The translations under genes were made by a program, and so were the position numbers. The notes under the pieces are model-generated. The model did not search any database and was not told where the DNA came from. It saw nothing but the letters and a program-made list of their open reading frames with translations. Positions 26,581 to 35,079 of a DNA stretch of 40,744 nt are shown here, piece by piece. The stretch is from the NCBI RefSeq assembly GCF_030929495.1, contig NZ_JAVFWN010000027.1, positions 1 to 40,744 of the forward strand, in the 5' to 3' direction. Numbering within the stretch: the stretch's first letter is position 1; each line of letters starts with the position of its first letter. The DNA comes from Nocardioides sp. LHD-245 (GTDB taxonomy: Bacteria > Actinomycetota > Actinomycetes > Propionibacteriales > Nocardioidaceae).

Positions 26581-26598
26581 TCGTGAAAGTTATCACAA
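26581..26598 (-). promoter_or_regulatory. Rex-like (or CRP-like) operator before the ATP synthase operon
   Basis: The minus strand reads TTGTGATAACTTTCACGA. It matches the redox regulator Rex consensus TTGTGAA-N4-TTCACAA at 12 of the 14 defined positions. It also contains TGTGA-N6-TCAC, the CRP/GlxR half-site pattern. It lies 59 bases upstream of the atpI ATG and overlaps the wecA stop codon. Confidence 0.6.
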
Positions 26599-27774
26599 AG
26601 TCCCGGAAGGCTCCGCATCGGGGGTGGGTACGGACTCCCCCGCGGCCTCGTCGGCGACCTCGTTGGGGTCGTGCACGTGGGGCAGCGCGAAGGTCAGGCC
26701 GACCGTGACGAGCAGGCTGACACCGAGGCCGACCCACACCACGGGGCCGGTGAACACGCTGGCCAGGACGACGCCGAAGGCGATCAGGCCCGCCCACATC
26801 CACATGATGATCACCGCGCGGCGGTGCGAGTGGCCGATCTCGAGCAGCCGGTGGTGCAGGTGCTGCTTGTCGGGGGCGAAGGGCGAGCGGCCGGCCCGCG
26901 TGCGTCGTACGACGGCCAGGACCAGGTCGGCCAGCGGCACGATCAGGATCAGGATCGGCAGCGCGAACGGCAGGAAGACCGGCAGCAGGCTGGCCCGGGC
27001 GCCGTCCGCGCCCTCGACGAGGTCGCCCGGGGGGAACTGGGTGGTGATCGTGATCGCCGTGGCCGACAGCACCAGGCCGATCAGCATCGACCCGCTGTCG
27101 CCCATGAACAGGCGGGCCGGGTGGAAGTTGTGGATCAGGAAGCCCACGCAGGCGCCGGTCAGCGCCGCGGCGAGCATCGCGCCCGTCGTGGCCAGGGTGA
27201 GATCGTTGAGATAGGCCAGGGCGTAGCAGAACAGGAAGAAGGCGGCAGCGCTGATGCCGATGACGCCCGCCGCCAGACCGTCGAGTCCGTCGATGAAGTT
27301 GACCGCGTTGACGGTCGCGAGGACGACGAAGGCGGTCAGCAGGGCGCCCTGGCTGGTGTCGAGCGCGAAGACCTCGCCGGTCGACTGGTAGAAGTACCTG
27401 AACTGGATGCCGGCGTAGACGAGCACTCCGACGGCGAGGACCTGACCGCCGAACTTGGTCAGCGCGTCGAGGTCGAGGATGTCGTCCACGACACCGACCG
27501 CGCACACCAGGGTGCCGGCCACCAGGACCGGCAGGGCGTCGCTGGCGAACGGGTTGCGGGTGCTGAGGAACGGCAGCTGCTGGGCGACGAGGTAGGCCGC
27601 CCACAGGCCGCCCAGCATGGCGATGCCGCCGAGATAGGGGATCGGCTCGGCGTGGACGTCGCGGTCGCGGACCTTGGCGACCGCGCCGGTGCGGATCGCG
27701 ATCTCCCGGGCGACGACCGTCAGCAGGTGGGTGACGATCGCGGCGACGAGGAAGACGACGAGGTACTCACGCAT
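26593..27774 (-). CDS. wecA: WecA/TagO-type undecaprenyl-phosphate sugar-1-phosphate transferase
   Basis: 393 residues from the ATG at 27774, overlapping the tsaC stop by eight bases; the open frame further upstream is a shadow. Multi-pass membrane enzyme of the MraY/WecA family. Visible motifs: PYLGGIAM, VDDILDLDAL (Mg-binding Asp pair), NFIDGLDGLAAG, FMGDSGSML and DKQHLHHRL. It starts lipid-linked glycan synthesis for wall polymers by moving GlcNAc-1-P (or a related sugar phosphate) from UDP to undecaprenyl phosphate. A hydrophilic tail of about 30 residues ends the protein. This place upstream of the ATP synthase operon is conserved in actinobacteria. Confidence 0.92.
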   Translation of the reverse strand: MREYLVVFLVAAIVTHLLTVVAREIAIRTGAVAKVRDRDVHAEPIPYLGGIAMLGGLWAAYLVAQQLPFLSTRNPFASDALPVLVAGTLVCAVGVVDDILDLDALTKFGGQVLAVGVLVYAGIQFRYFYQSTGEVFALDTSQGALLTAFVVLATVNAVNFIDGLDGLAAGVIGISAAAFFLFCYALAYLNDLTLATTGAMLAAALTGACVGFLIHNFHPARLFMGDSGSMLIGLVLSATAITITTQFPPGDLVEGADGARASLLPVFLPFALPILILIVPLADLVLAVVRRTRAGRSPFAPDKQHLHHRLLEIGHSHRRAVIIMWMWAGLIAFGVVLASVFTGPVVWVGLGVSLLVTVGLTFALPHVHDPNEVADEAAGESVPTPDAEPSGTL

Positions 27775-28507
27775 CGGCGGGCCCGGCCTCCTCCCGCTCC
27801 CCCTCGGAGTCGGTCGGCTCGGAGTCGGTCGGCTCGGGGGCGCTCGCTGGCTCGACCTCGACGGTGAGACCGAGGTCGGCCAGCGCTGCGTCGAGGTCGG
27901 CGACCGGGATGGCGCCGAGCCGCAGCAGCCGGGGCCGGTCGGTGGTGGCGTCGACGATGGTCGAGGGCACCCCGCCCGGCGAGGCACCCGCGTCGACGAC
28001 GACGGCGACCGCCTCCCCCAGCATCTCCGTCGCGGCCTCCGCGTCGAGCGCCGCCGGGCGGCCGGAGAGGTTCGCGGAGCTCACCGCCAGCGGACCGGTG
28101 CGGTCCAGCAGGGCGCGGGCCACGGCGTGGTCGGGCATCCGGACCGCGACCGTCCCGCGCGTCTCGCCCAGGTCCCACTGCAGCGACGGCTGCTGATGAC
28201 ACACGACGGTCAGGGCGCCCGGCCAGAACCGTTCCACCAGCGGGGCGACGTACGCCGGCACCCGGGTGGCGAGCGCCTCGAGCGTGCCCTTGGTGCCGAC
28301 GAGCACCGGTGGCGGCATCTCGCGGCCCCGGCCCTTCGCGGCCAGCAGCCGCGTGACGGCCTCGGGGTCGAAGGCGTCGGCGCCGACGCCGTAGACGGTG
28401 TCGGTGGGAAGCACGACCAGGCGGCCCAGGCGGACAGCACGGCTGGCCGCGTCGAGCGCGGCCTCGCGCTCCTCGTCGGTCTCGGTCGGGAACCGCTCGG
28501 CACTCAC
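27767..28507 (-). CDS. tsaC: L-threonylcarbamoyladenylate synthase (Sua5/YrdC family)
   Basis: 246 residues from the GTG at 28507, chosen because it overlaps the prmC stop (GTGA) and has GGGAGG at nine bases; an ATG at 28516 sits right on that Shine-Dalgarno. YrdC domain: LPTDTVYGVGADAF, AAKGRGREMP, VRMPDHAVARALL and GPLAVSSANLSG. It makes threonylcarbamoyl-AMP for tRNA t6A37. The C-terminal ~35 residues are acidic and carry a short duplicated EPTDSEPTDSE segment, probably disordered. Confidence 0.93.
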   Translation of the reverse strand: MSAERFPTETDEEREAALDAASRAVRLGRLVVLPTDTVYGVGADAFDPEAVTRLLAAKGRGREMPPPVLVGTKGTLEALATRVPAYVAPLVERFWPGALTVVCHQQPSLQWDLGETRGTVAVRMPDHAVARALLDRTGPLAVSSANLSGRPAALDAEAATEMLGEAVAVVVDAGASPGGVPSTIVDATTDRPRLLRLGAIPVADLDAALADLGLTVEVEPASAPEPTDSEPTDSEGEREEAGPADA

Positions 28508-29391
28508 GCCGTCCATCCTCCCACCGCGTCGTGCTCCGAGCGCGGGCGGCGTGCCGTGGTGAACCGGGGACGCCCGGCGAGGTCGCGATGGTCGCGGACC
28601 TCCTCCCAACGCCCACCGTCGCTGAACACCGCCGGCGCGGAGGTGCCCTGCGCGTCGGCGTGCTCGACGCCGACGACGCCGCCGGGCCGCAGCAGGACCA
28701 GCCCCCGCCGGGCGATCACCCGGATCGCGTCGAGGCCGTCGTCACCCGAGAACAGCGCCAGGTGGGGGTCGTGGTCGCGCGCCTCGACGGCCACCGACTC
28801 CCAGGCCTCCAGCGGGACGTAGGGCGGGTTGCTGACCAGGACGTCGACCTGTCCGGCGAGCTCCTCGAACGCCGTGGCGAGGTCACCCAGCCGCAGGTCG
28901 ACGCCGGTGCCGGCGAGGTTGCGCTCGGCCCACGCGTGGGCCGGCGGGTCGAGCTCGACGGCGTGCACCCGCGCCTGCGGCACCTCGTCGGCGATGCTCT
29001 TCGCGATCACGCCGGAGCCGGTGCACAGGTCGACCACGACCGGCGCCTCCCCCGCGGCGACGAGCGCGGCGGCGTGCTCGATCGCCCAGCCGGCCAGCAG
29101 CTCGGTCTCCGGTCGTGGCACGAAGACGCCCGGCCCGACGGCGACCTCGACGTGGCGGAACCAGGCCGCCCCGAGCAGGTGCTGGAGCGGCTCCCGGGCG
29201 GCGCGGCGGAGCAGCAGGTCGTCGTACCGGCGGGCATGGTCGGGCGCCACGTCGGTGACGAGGAGGAGCTGCCCGCGGGTGGTTCCGAGGACGTGCGCGA
29301 GCAGCTCCCCGGCGTCGTGCTCGGGGCTGGCGACGCCGGCTGCCCGGAGCCGGTCGGCGGCGTCGCGGAGCAGCTGCCTGGGCTCGCTCAT
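28504..29391 (-). CDS. prmC: Release factor glutamine methyltransferase
   Basis: 295 residues from the ATG at 29391; the frame is open far upstream across prfA but only this start is sensible. N-terminal helical domain, then the SAM-binding motif VVDLCTGSGVIA (about 119-130), and the catalytic NPPY (188-191) that binds the Gln of the GGQ loop. PRPETELL is also present. It methylates RF1/RF2. It follows prfA by eight bases. Confidence 0.94.
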   Translation of the reverse strand: MSEPRQLLRDAADRLRAAGVASPEHDAGELLAHVLGTTRGQLLLVTDVAPDHARRYDDLLLRRAAREPLQHLLGAAWFRHVEVAVGPGVFVPRPETELLAGWAIEHAAALVAAGEAPVVVDLCTGSGVIAKSIADEVPQARVHAVELDPPAHAWAERNLAGTGVDLRLGDLATAFEELAGQVDVLVSNPPYVPLEAWESVAVEARDHDPHLALFSGDDGLDAIRVIARRGLVLLRPGGVVGVEHADAQGTSAPAVFSDGGRWEEVRDHRDLAGRPRFTTARRPRSEHDAVGGWTA

Positions 29392-29399
29392 CGCTCCGC

Positions 29400-30473
29400 T
29401 CAGTCCTCGAGCGCGGCGAGCCGGGCGGCCAGGTCGGCCTCGACGCAGGAGTCGAGGATCGGCTGGAGGTCGCCGTCGAGGACCTGGTCGAGGTTGTAGG
29501 CCTTGTAGCCGGTGCGGTGGTCGGAGATCCGGTTCTCCGGGAAGTTGTAGGTGCGGATCCGCTCGGACCGGTCGACGGTGCGGACCTGGCTGCGCCGGGC
29601 GTCGCTGGCCTCGGCGTCGGCGGCCTCCTGGGCGGCCTGGAGCAGCCGGGCGCGCAGAATGCGCATCGCCTGCTCCTTGTTCTGCAGCTGCGACTTCTCG
29701 TTCTGGCAGCTGACCACGATGCCCGTGGGCAGGTGGGTGATCCGCACCGCCGAGTCGGTCGTGTTGACGCTCTGGCCGCCCGGTCCCGAGGAGCGGAAGA
29801 CATCGATGCGCAGGTCGTTGTCGTTGATCTCGACGTCGACCTGCTCGGCCTCCGGCATGACGAGCACGCCGGCCGCACTGGTGTGGATCCGGCCCTGCGA
29901 CTCGGTCACCGGCACCCGCTGGACCCGGTGCACGCCGCCCTCGAACTTCAGCAGCGCGTACGGCGTCTGGCCGGCGTCCGTGGCACCCGCGGCCTTGACC
30001 GCGACGGTGACCGACTTGTAGCCGCCGAGGTCCGACTCCGTGGCGTCGAGGATCTCGGTCTTCCAGCCGCGCCGCTCGGCGTAGCGGCTGTACATCCGCA
30101 GCAGGTCGCCGGCGAAGAGCGCGCTCTCCTCGCCGCCCTCGCCGGACTTCACCTCCAGCAGGACGTCCTTGTCGTCGGCAGGGTCGCGCGGCACCAGCAG
30201 CCGCTGCAGCCGCTCGGCCGCCTCGTCGCGCTGGGCGAGGAGCGTGTCGACCTCGTCGGCGAACGCCGGGTCGTCGGCGGCCAGCTCCCGCGCGGCGTCC
30301 GCGTCCTCGCCGTACCGCTGCCACTCGCGCCAGGTCGCGATCACCGCGTCGAGCTCGGCGTAGCGGCGGTTGACGGTGCGCGCCAGCCGGGCGTCGGCGT
30401 GGGTCTCGGGAAGCGCCAGCTTCGCCTCGAGCCCGGCGTGCTCGGCGAGCATTCCCTCGACGGCTTCGAACAC
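29400..30473 (-). CDS. prfA: Peptide chain release factor 1
   Basis: 357 residues from the GTG at 30473 with GAGGAG five bases upstream; a longer frame exists but lacks this signal and exceeds the family length. The PxT anticodon-like motif is PVT (188-190), as in RF1, so it should read UAA and UAG. The peptidyl-tRNA hydrolysis motif GGQ is at 232-234 within RSSGPGGQSVNTTDS. It is followed by prmC, whose product methylates that Gln. Confidence 0.96.
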   Translation of the reverse strand: MFEAVEGMLAEHAGLEAKLALPETHADARLARTVNRRYAELDAVIATWREWQRYGEDADAARELAADDPAFADEVDTLLAQRDEAAERLQRLLVPRDPADDKDVLLEVKSGEGGEESALFAGDLLRMYSRYAERRGWKTEILDATESDLGGYKSVTVAVKAAGATDAGQTPYALLKFEGGVHRVQRVPVTESQGRIHTSAAGVLVMPEAEQVDVEINDNDLRIDVFRSSGPGGQSVNTTDSAVRITHLPTGIVVSCQNEKSQLQNKEQAMRILRARLLQAAQEAADAEASDARRSQVRTVDRSERIRTYNFPENRISDHRTGYKAYNLDQVLDGDLQPILDSCVEADLAARLAALED

Positions 30474-30538
30474 CTGGACTCCTCGGGGTGGTGGTGCGGC
30501 TGCAGGAATGCGCGTCAAGTGGCCGGGACAAAGCGAAA

Positions 30539-30570
30539 CGCCGGCCGTCCGCAGGTGCGGACGGCCGGCG
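30539..30570 (-). terminator. Hairpin between rpmE and prfA
   Basis: A perfect 15-base inverted repeat: CGCCGGCCGTCCGCA (30539-30553) and its complement (30556-30570), separated by GG. The minus strand then reads TTTCGCTTTGTCC. It starts 12 bases past the rpmE stop. It would terminate or attenuate rpmE transcripts before prfA. Confidence 0.75.
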
Positions 30571-30581
30571 CAGGAAGGCAG

Positions 30582-30797
30582 CTACTTCTTGGCGGCCTTG
30601 GCGTAGCGGGCCTCGAAGCGGGCGACGCGGCCGCCGGTGTCGAGGATCTTCTGCTTGCCGGTGTAGAACGGGTGGCACTGCGAGCAGACGTCGGCGTGGA
30701 TCGAGCCGGAGGTCGCGGTGCTGCGGGTGGTGAACGAGGCGCCGCAGGTGCAGGTCACCTGGGTCGCGACGTAGTCGGGGTGGATGTCCTTCTTCAT
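30582..30797 (-). CDS. rpmE: Ribosomal protein L31, zinc-binding (C+) form
   Basis: 71 residues. Cysteines 16, 18, 38 and 41 (TCTCG and CSQCH) form the zinc ribbon of the C+ type L31, so this is the zinc-replete paralog. Starts MKKDIHPDY, the canonical opening. It has its own promoter (30862-30890) and is followed by a strong hairpin. Confidence 0.97.
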   Translation of the reverse strand: MKKDIHPDYVATQVTCTCGASFTTRSTATSGSIHADVCSQCHPFYTGKQKILDTGGRVARFEARYAKAAKK

Positions 30798-30861
30798 GGT
30801 GTCCTCTCACGGATCCGGGTCGCCGGGCGGGGTGCGCAGCGTGAACCGGAGCCAACAGTCG

Positions 30862-30890
30862 ATTCTACGGGCAGCGACCATGCCGCCCAA
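30862..30890 (-). promoter_or_regulatory. Promoter of rpmE
   Basis: The minus strand has TTGGGC (30890-30885), a 17-base spacer and TAGAAT (30867-30862), the latter five of six to the consensus -10. It lies 65 bases upstream of the rpmE ATG in the rho-rpmE gap. It resembles a housekeeping sigma promoter. Confidence 0.6.
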
Positions 30891-30917
30891 ATGCTCGGGG
30901 TGACGACCTTCCGGCGC

Positions 30918-32909
30918 TCAGTCGCGCTGGACCTTGAGGAGGAACTCGTAGTTGGTGCGGGAGTTCCGCAGCCGCTGGAGCAGCGCGGCGTGCGCCTCCG
31001 CCCGATCCCCCTCGGCGAGCTCACGGCGGAGCTTCCAGATGATCTCCAGCTCCTCCTTGCCGAGCAGCAGCTCCTCGCGACGGGTGCCCGAGGCGACGAC
31101 GTCTATCGCAGGGAAGTGCCGCTTCTCGGCGAAGTCGCTGCGCAGGCGCAGCTCGAGGTTCTCGGTGCCGCGCAGCTCCTCGAAGAAGACCTCGTCCACC
31201 CGCGACCCGGAGTCGACGACCGCAGTCGCGAGGATGGTCAGCGACCCGCCGTTCTCGATGTTGCGGGCCGCCCCGAAGAAGCGCTTCGGCGGGAACAGCG
31301 CCGACGAGTCGACGCCGCCCGACAGGATCCGACCGCTGGCGGGGGCCGCCAGGTTGTAGGCGCGACCGAGGCGGGTCAGTCCGTCGAGCAGGATGACGAC
31401 GTCGTGACCGAGCTCGACGAGCCGCTTGGCCCGCTCGACGGCCAGCTCGGCGACGGTGGTGTGGTCGATCGCGGGACGATCGAAGGTGCTCGCGATGACC
31501 TCGCCCTTGATCGAGCGCTCGAAGTCGGTGACCTCCTCGGGCCGCTCGTCGACGAGGACCACCATCAGGTGGCACTCGGGGTTGTTGGCGGTGATCGCGT
31601 TGGCGATCGACCGCAGCAACGTCGTCTTGCCGGCCCGGGCGGGCGAGACGATGAGGCCGCGCTGGCCCTTGCCGACCGGGGCGGCCATGTCGATGAGGCG
31701 ACCGGTCAGGTCGTCGGAGCCGGTCTCCATGCGCAACCGCTCGGTCGGCGAGACCGGGGTGAGGTCGGTGAACTCGACCCGGTTCCTGGCCTGCTCCGGG
31801 TCGACGCCGTTGACCGACTCGATGCGGACCATCGGGTTGAACTTCTCGCGGCGCTCGCCGTCACGGGGCTGGCGCACCTGGCCGGTGATGGCGTCGCCGC
31901 GACGCAGGCCGTACTTGCGGACCATCGACAGCGACAGATAGACGTCGTCGGGCCCGGCGAGATAGCCGCCGGTCCGTACGAACGCGTAGTTGTCGAGGAC
32001 GTCGAGGATGCCGGCGGCCGGCACCAGGACGTCGTCCTCGCGGACCTCGGTGTCGGGCTCGCGGCCGGTCCGGCCGGCCCGGTCGCGGTCACGTCCGCGG
32101 CGCCGCCGGTTGCGGCGGCTGCCACCCTCGCCGTCGTCGTCGAGGTCGTCCTGGTCACGGGCCGCCTCCGGCTTCGGGGCGTCGGCGCGGGACTGATCCT
32201 GCTGCTTCTGCTGATTGCCCTGGCGGCTGTCCTGCTTGGCGGGGCCGTCCTGGCGGCCGTCCTGCTTGGCGGGGCCGTCCTGGCGGCCGTCCTGCTTGGC
32301 CGGGCCGTCCTGGCGGCCGTCCTGCTTGGCCGGGCCGTCCTGGCGGCCGTCCTGCTTGGCCGGGCCGTCCTGGCGGCCGTCCTGCTTGGCCGGGCCGTCC
32401 TGGCGGCCGTCCTGCTGCCGCTGGCGCTGGGTGACCTTGGTCTGGCCCCCCTTCTGCTCGGACTTCTGCCCGGCCCTGCGCTCCTGCTTGGACTCGGCCG
32501 CCTGCTCGGCCTTCCGGTCCGGCTTGGCCTCCGTCTTCGGCGCGGTCTGCCGCTCGGACTTCGGCGGCTCGGCCTTGGGCGCGTCGGCCTTGGGCGCGTC
32601 GGACTTGGGCGCCTCGGCCTTGGGCGCCTCGGACTTCGGCGCGTCGGCCTTGGGCGCGTCGGCCTTGGGCGTGTCAGTCGTGGGCCGCTCGGCGGCCGGG
32701 GTGCTGCGCCGTCCCGCGCCGCCGGCCTGGGCGGCCTTGATCGCGTCGACGAGCGCGGCCTTCCGCATCGAGCCGGCGCCGGGGATGCCCATGCCGTTGG
32801 CCATCGCCTTGAGATCGGCGAGCAGCATGGCGTTGAGTCCACCGCTGCGCTTCTTGGGGGCCGTGGCGGCCTCCGCGGCGGGCGCGGTGGAGTCGGGGGT
32901 CTCGGTCAC
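30918..32909 (-). CDS. rho: Transcription termination factor Rho with a long repeat-rich insert
   Basis: 663 residues from the GTG at 32909 (GGGAAGGA upstream). N-terminal helical Rho domain (about 10-50, LNAMLLADLKAMANGMGI). An insert of about 230 residues follows: pentapeptide-like APKAD/APKSE repeats (about 68-105), a Lys/Gln/Arg stretch, six copies of a QDGRQDGPAK decapeptide (about 165-230), an acidic DDLDDDGEGG patch and an Arg-rich RRNRRRRGRDRDR run. The RNA-binding cold-shock-like domain begins near residue 290. Walker A is SPARAGKTT (about 420-430) and the ring segment LLDGLTRLGRAYN is intact. Such inserts are known in actinobacterial Rho and bind RNA. It is transcribed apart from thrB, 182 bases upstream. 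Confidence 0.96.
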   Translation of the reverse strand: MTETPDSTAPAAEAATAPKKRSGGLNAMLLADLKAMANGMGIPGAGSMRKAALVDAIKAAQAGGAGRRSTPAAERPTTDTPKADAPKADAPKSEAPKAEAPKSDAPKADAPKAEPPKSERQTAPKTEAKPDRKAEQAAESKQERRAGQKSEQKGGQTKVTQRQRQQDGRQDGPAKQDGRQDGPAKQDGRQDGPAKQDGRQDGPAKQDGRQDGPAKQDGRQDGPAKQDSRQGNQQKQQDQSRADAPKPEAARDQDDLDDDGEGGSRRNRRRRGRDRDRAGRTGREPDTEVREDDVLVPAAGILDVLDNYAFVRTGGYLAGPDDVYLSLSMVRKYGLRRGDAITGQVRQPRDGERREKFNPMVRIESVNGVDPEQARNRVEFTDLTPVSPTERLRMETGSDDLTGRLIDMAAPVGKGQRGLIVSPARAGKTTLLRSIANAITANNPECHLMVVLVDERPEEVTDFERSIKGEVIASTFDRPAIDHTTVAELAVERAKRLVELGHDVVILLDGLTRLGRAYNLAAPASGRILSGGVDSSALFPPKRFFGAARNIENGGSLTILATAVVDSGSRVDEVFFEELRGTENLELRLRSDFAEKRHFPAIDVVASGTRREELLLGKEELEIIWKLRRELAEGDRAEAHAALLQRLRNSRTNYEFLLKVQRD
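32221..32416 (-). repeat. In-frame 30-bp tandem repeat inside rho
   Basis: Six full 30-base units start at 32221, 32251, 32281, 32311, 32341 and 32371, and a partial unit runs to 32416. Four units are identical; the first two differ at one position (G for C), and the first has one more change. Each unit encodes the ten residues QDGRQDGPAK. The near-identity suggests recent expansion, and copy number may vary between strains. Confidence 0.95.
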
Positions 32910-33067
32910 GTGAGTCCTTCCCACGTATCTCGCGCGTCCCGGGCCCGGAGGACGGCGGAACGCGCATCGGTCTGGTTCTGCGAAGGTCCGTCCGGCCGAC
33001 GGCCGGTGTGGACCTGGAAGAGGGGCGAGGGATGCTCGCCGGGCGCCGAGAACTGCGGCGCAGCGTC

Positions 33068-33073
33068 AATGTA
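33068..33073 (-). promoter_or_regulatory. Possible -10 element for rho
   Basis: The minus strand reads TGGTACATT, an extended -10 (TG-N-TACATT), 159 bases upstream of the rho GTG. No good -35 is seen. Next to it GGCCGTG/CACGGCC (33084-33099) forms a short hairpin over the thrB stop codon. The rest of the 32910-33091 leader has no other feature I can support. Confidence 0.35.
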
Positions 33074-33091
33074 CCACCACGGTGGCCGTGC

Positions 33092-34012
33092 TCACGGCCG
33101 GTGCTCGTCGGGCGCGGCGCCGACACCGACGACGGCGAGCGCACGAGCGGACCAGCCCTCGGGGCAGCGCGCGAGCAGGCCCTCGGTGGTGACCGAGCCG
33201 GGGCCGTCGGTGAAGGCCAGCACGGTCGGCCCCGCCCCCGAGATCACGGCGGGGACGCCGTCGGCCCGCAGCGCCTCGACGAGGGCGAGACTCGCGGGCA
33301 TCGCCGGGCGGCGGTAGTCCTGGTGCAGCCGGTCCTCCGTCGCCCGCAGCAGCTCCTCAGGACGGCTCGACAGCGCCGCGACCAGGAGTGCCGCACGGCC
33401 GGCGTTGGCCGCCGCGTCGCCGTGGGGTACGACGGCCGGCAGGAGGCCGCGCGCGGCCTCGGTCTCGACCGGGGTGGTGGGCACGAACACCACCACGCCC
33501 ACCCGCGGGTCGACGCTGCCGGGAACCGCCCAGAAGGGGCCGTCGGTGTCCTGGCCCGAGATGACGAAGCCGCCCAGCAGCGCGGGGGCGACATTGTCCG
33601 GGTGCCCCTCGAGCCGGGCGGCGAGGTCCAGCAGCGCGGCGTCGTCGAGCAGCAGCCGGCCGCCGGCGACGAGCTCGCGGGCCAGCCACACCCCGGCCAC
33701 GATCGCGGCCGAGGACGACCCGAGTCCGCGAGCATGCGGGATGACGTTGGTGCACGACAGCCGCAGGCCGGGAGGCTGCTTGCCGAGACGTTCGAAGGTC
33801 GCGCGCATCGCACGGACGACGAGATGCCGCTCGTCGAGCGGGACCTCACCCTCGCCGTACCCCTGCACCTCGACGACCAGCCCACCGGCGGTGACCTCCG
33901 CCTCGAGCCGGTCGTGCAGGTCGAGGGCGAGGCCGAGGGTGTCGAAGCCCGGGCCGAGGTTCGCCGACGTCGCGGGCACCCGGACCCGGGCCGGGCCCTC
34001 CACGAAGGTCAT
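33092..34012 (-). CDS. thrB: Homoserine kinase
   Basis: 306 residues, GHMP kinase. The ATP-binding motif PHARGLGSSSAAIVAG spans 92-107; the substrate loop PATSANLGPGFD is at 13-24; the C-terminal GHMP motif is VISGAGPTVLAF. It phosphorylates homoserine to O-phosphohomoserine for ThrC. Five bases after thrC. Confidence 0.96.
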   Translation of the reverse strand: MTFVEGPARVRVPATSANLGPGFDTLGLALDLHDRLEAEVTAGGLVVEVQGYGEGEVPLDERHLVVRAMRATFERLGKQPPGLRLSCTNVIPHARGLGSSSAAIVAGVWLARELVAGGRLLLDDAALLDLAARLEGHPDNVAPALLGGFVISGQDTDGPFWAVPGSVDPRVGVVVFVPTTPVETEAARGLLPAVVPHGDAAANAGRAALLVAALSSRPEELLRATEDRLHQDYRRPAMPASLALVEALRADGVPAVISGAGPTVLAFTDGPGSVTTEGLLARCPEGWSARALAVVGVGAAPDEHRP

Positions 34013-34017
34013 CGGCC

Positions 34018-35079
34018 CTAGAGTCCGGCGGCCTGCGCGGCGGCGTCGACGTCGGCGTCGACCACGGTCTCGGGCAGGACCAGACCGTCGAGCGCGGTGG
34101 CGATGTCCTTGAGGCCGTGGCCCGTGACGGTGATCGCGACGGTGGCGCCCTGGTAGGACTCCCCCGCGTCGAGCTCGGCCAGCAGGCCGGCGATGCCGGC
34201 GGCCGAGGCGGGCTCGACGAAGACGCCGTCGTTGGCGGCGAGTGCCTTCTGGGCGGCGAGGATCTGCGCGTCGGAGACGGCGGCGAACCGGCCGCCGGAC
34301 TCGTCGCGGGCGGCCTCGGCGAGCTTCCAGGAGGCGGGGTTGCCGATCCGGATGGCCGTCGCGCGGGTCTCCGGGTCGGGGAACGGCTCACCGGTCACCA
34401 GCGGGGCGGCGCCCTCGGCCTGGAAGCCGCGCATGACCGGCCTCTTCGAGGCGCGGCCGAGGCCGGCGTACTGCGTGTAGCCGAGCCAGTAGGCCGAGAT
34501 GTTGCCGGCGTTGCCGACGGGCAGCAGGTGGAAGTCGGGCGCGTCGCCGAGGAAGTCGACGATCTCGAACGCGGCGGTCTTCTGCCCCTCGAGGCGGTGC
34601 GGGTTGACCGAGTTGACCAGCGCGACGGGGTACTTCCACGCCATCTCGCGGGCCATCCGCAGGCAGTCGTCGAAGTTGCCGCGCACCTGGATGACCTGGG
34701 ACCCGTGGAGCACGGCCTGGGCCATCTTGCCGGCGGAGATCTTGCCCTCGGGCACCAGCACGATCGGCGTGACATCGGCCTTGGCGGCGTACGCGGCCAT
34801 CGACGCCGACGTGTTGCCGGTCGAGGCGCACACGACCGCCTTCGCGCCCTCGTGGACGGCGACGGACAGCGCGGTGGTCATGCCGCGGTCCTTGAACGAG
34901 CCGGTCGGGTTGTTGCCCTCGACCTTGAGCCACACCTGGGCGCCGGTCAGCCCGGTGAGCCACTCGGAGTAGACCAGCGGTGTGCCGCCCTCGCGCAGGG
35001 TGACCGCGGGGGTGTCCGCCGGGATGTCGAGGAGGTCGCGATACTCCTCGATGACGCCCCGCCACTGATGCGCGCTCAC
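34018..35079 (-). CDS. thrC: Threonine synthase
   Basis: 353 residues, GTG start in GTGA overlap with hom. PLP-dependent fold type II enzyme; the PLP Lys is K63 in NPTGSFKDRGM, and the phosphate-binding loop is LPVGNAGNISAYW. It converts O-phosphohomoserine to threonine. Short (class II-like) form without the extended N-terminal domain. Confidence 0.96.
   Translation of the reverse strand: MSAHQWRGVIEEYRDLLDIPADTPAVTLREGGTPLVYSEWLTGLTGAQVWLKVEGNNPTGSFKDRGMTTALSVAVHEGAKAVVCASTGNTSASMAAYAAKADVTPIVLVPEGKISAGKMAQAVLHGSQVIQVRGNFDDCLRMAREMAWKYPVALVNSVNPHRLEGQKTAAFEIVDFLGDAPDFHLLPVGNAGNISAYWLGYTQYAGLGRASKRPVMRGFQAEGAAPLVTGEPFPDPETRATAIRIGNPASWKLAEAARDESGGRFAAVSDAQILAAQKALAANDGVFVEPASAAGIAGLLAELDAGESYQGATVAITVTGHGLKDIATALDGLVLPETVVDADVDAAAQAAGL

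Noticed and set aside
32221..32416. Regular 30-bp repeats that might suggest a CRISPR array
   Set aside because: The units are contiguous with no spacers and lie in frame inside rho.
29517..33317. A plus-strand frame open for 1266 codons across prfA, rpmE and rho
   Set aside because: Antisense shadow of well-identified genes. The striking AVLAAVLLGG repeats in it are the rho 30-bp repeat read on the other strand.
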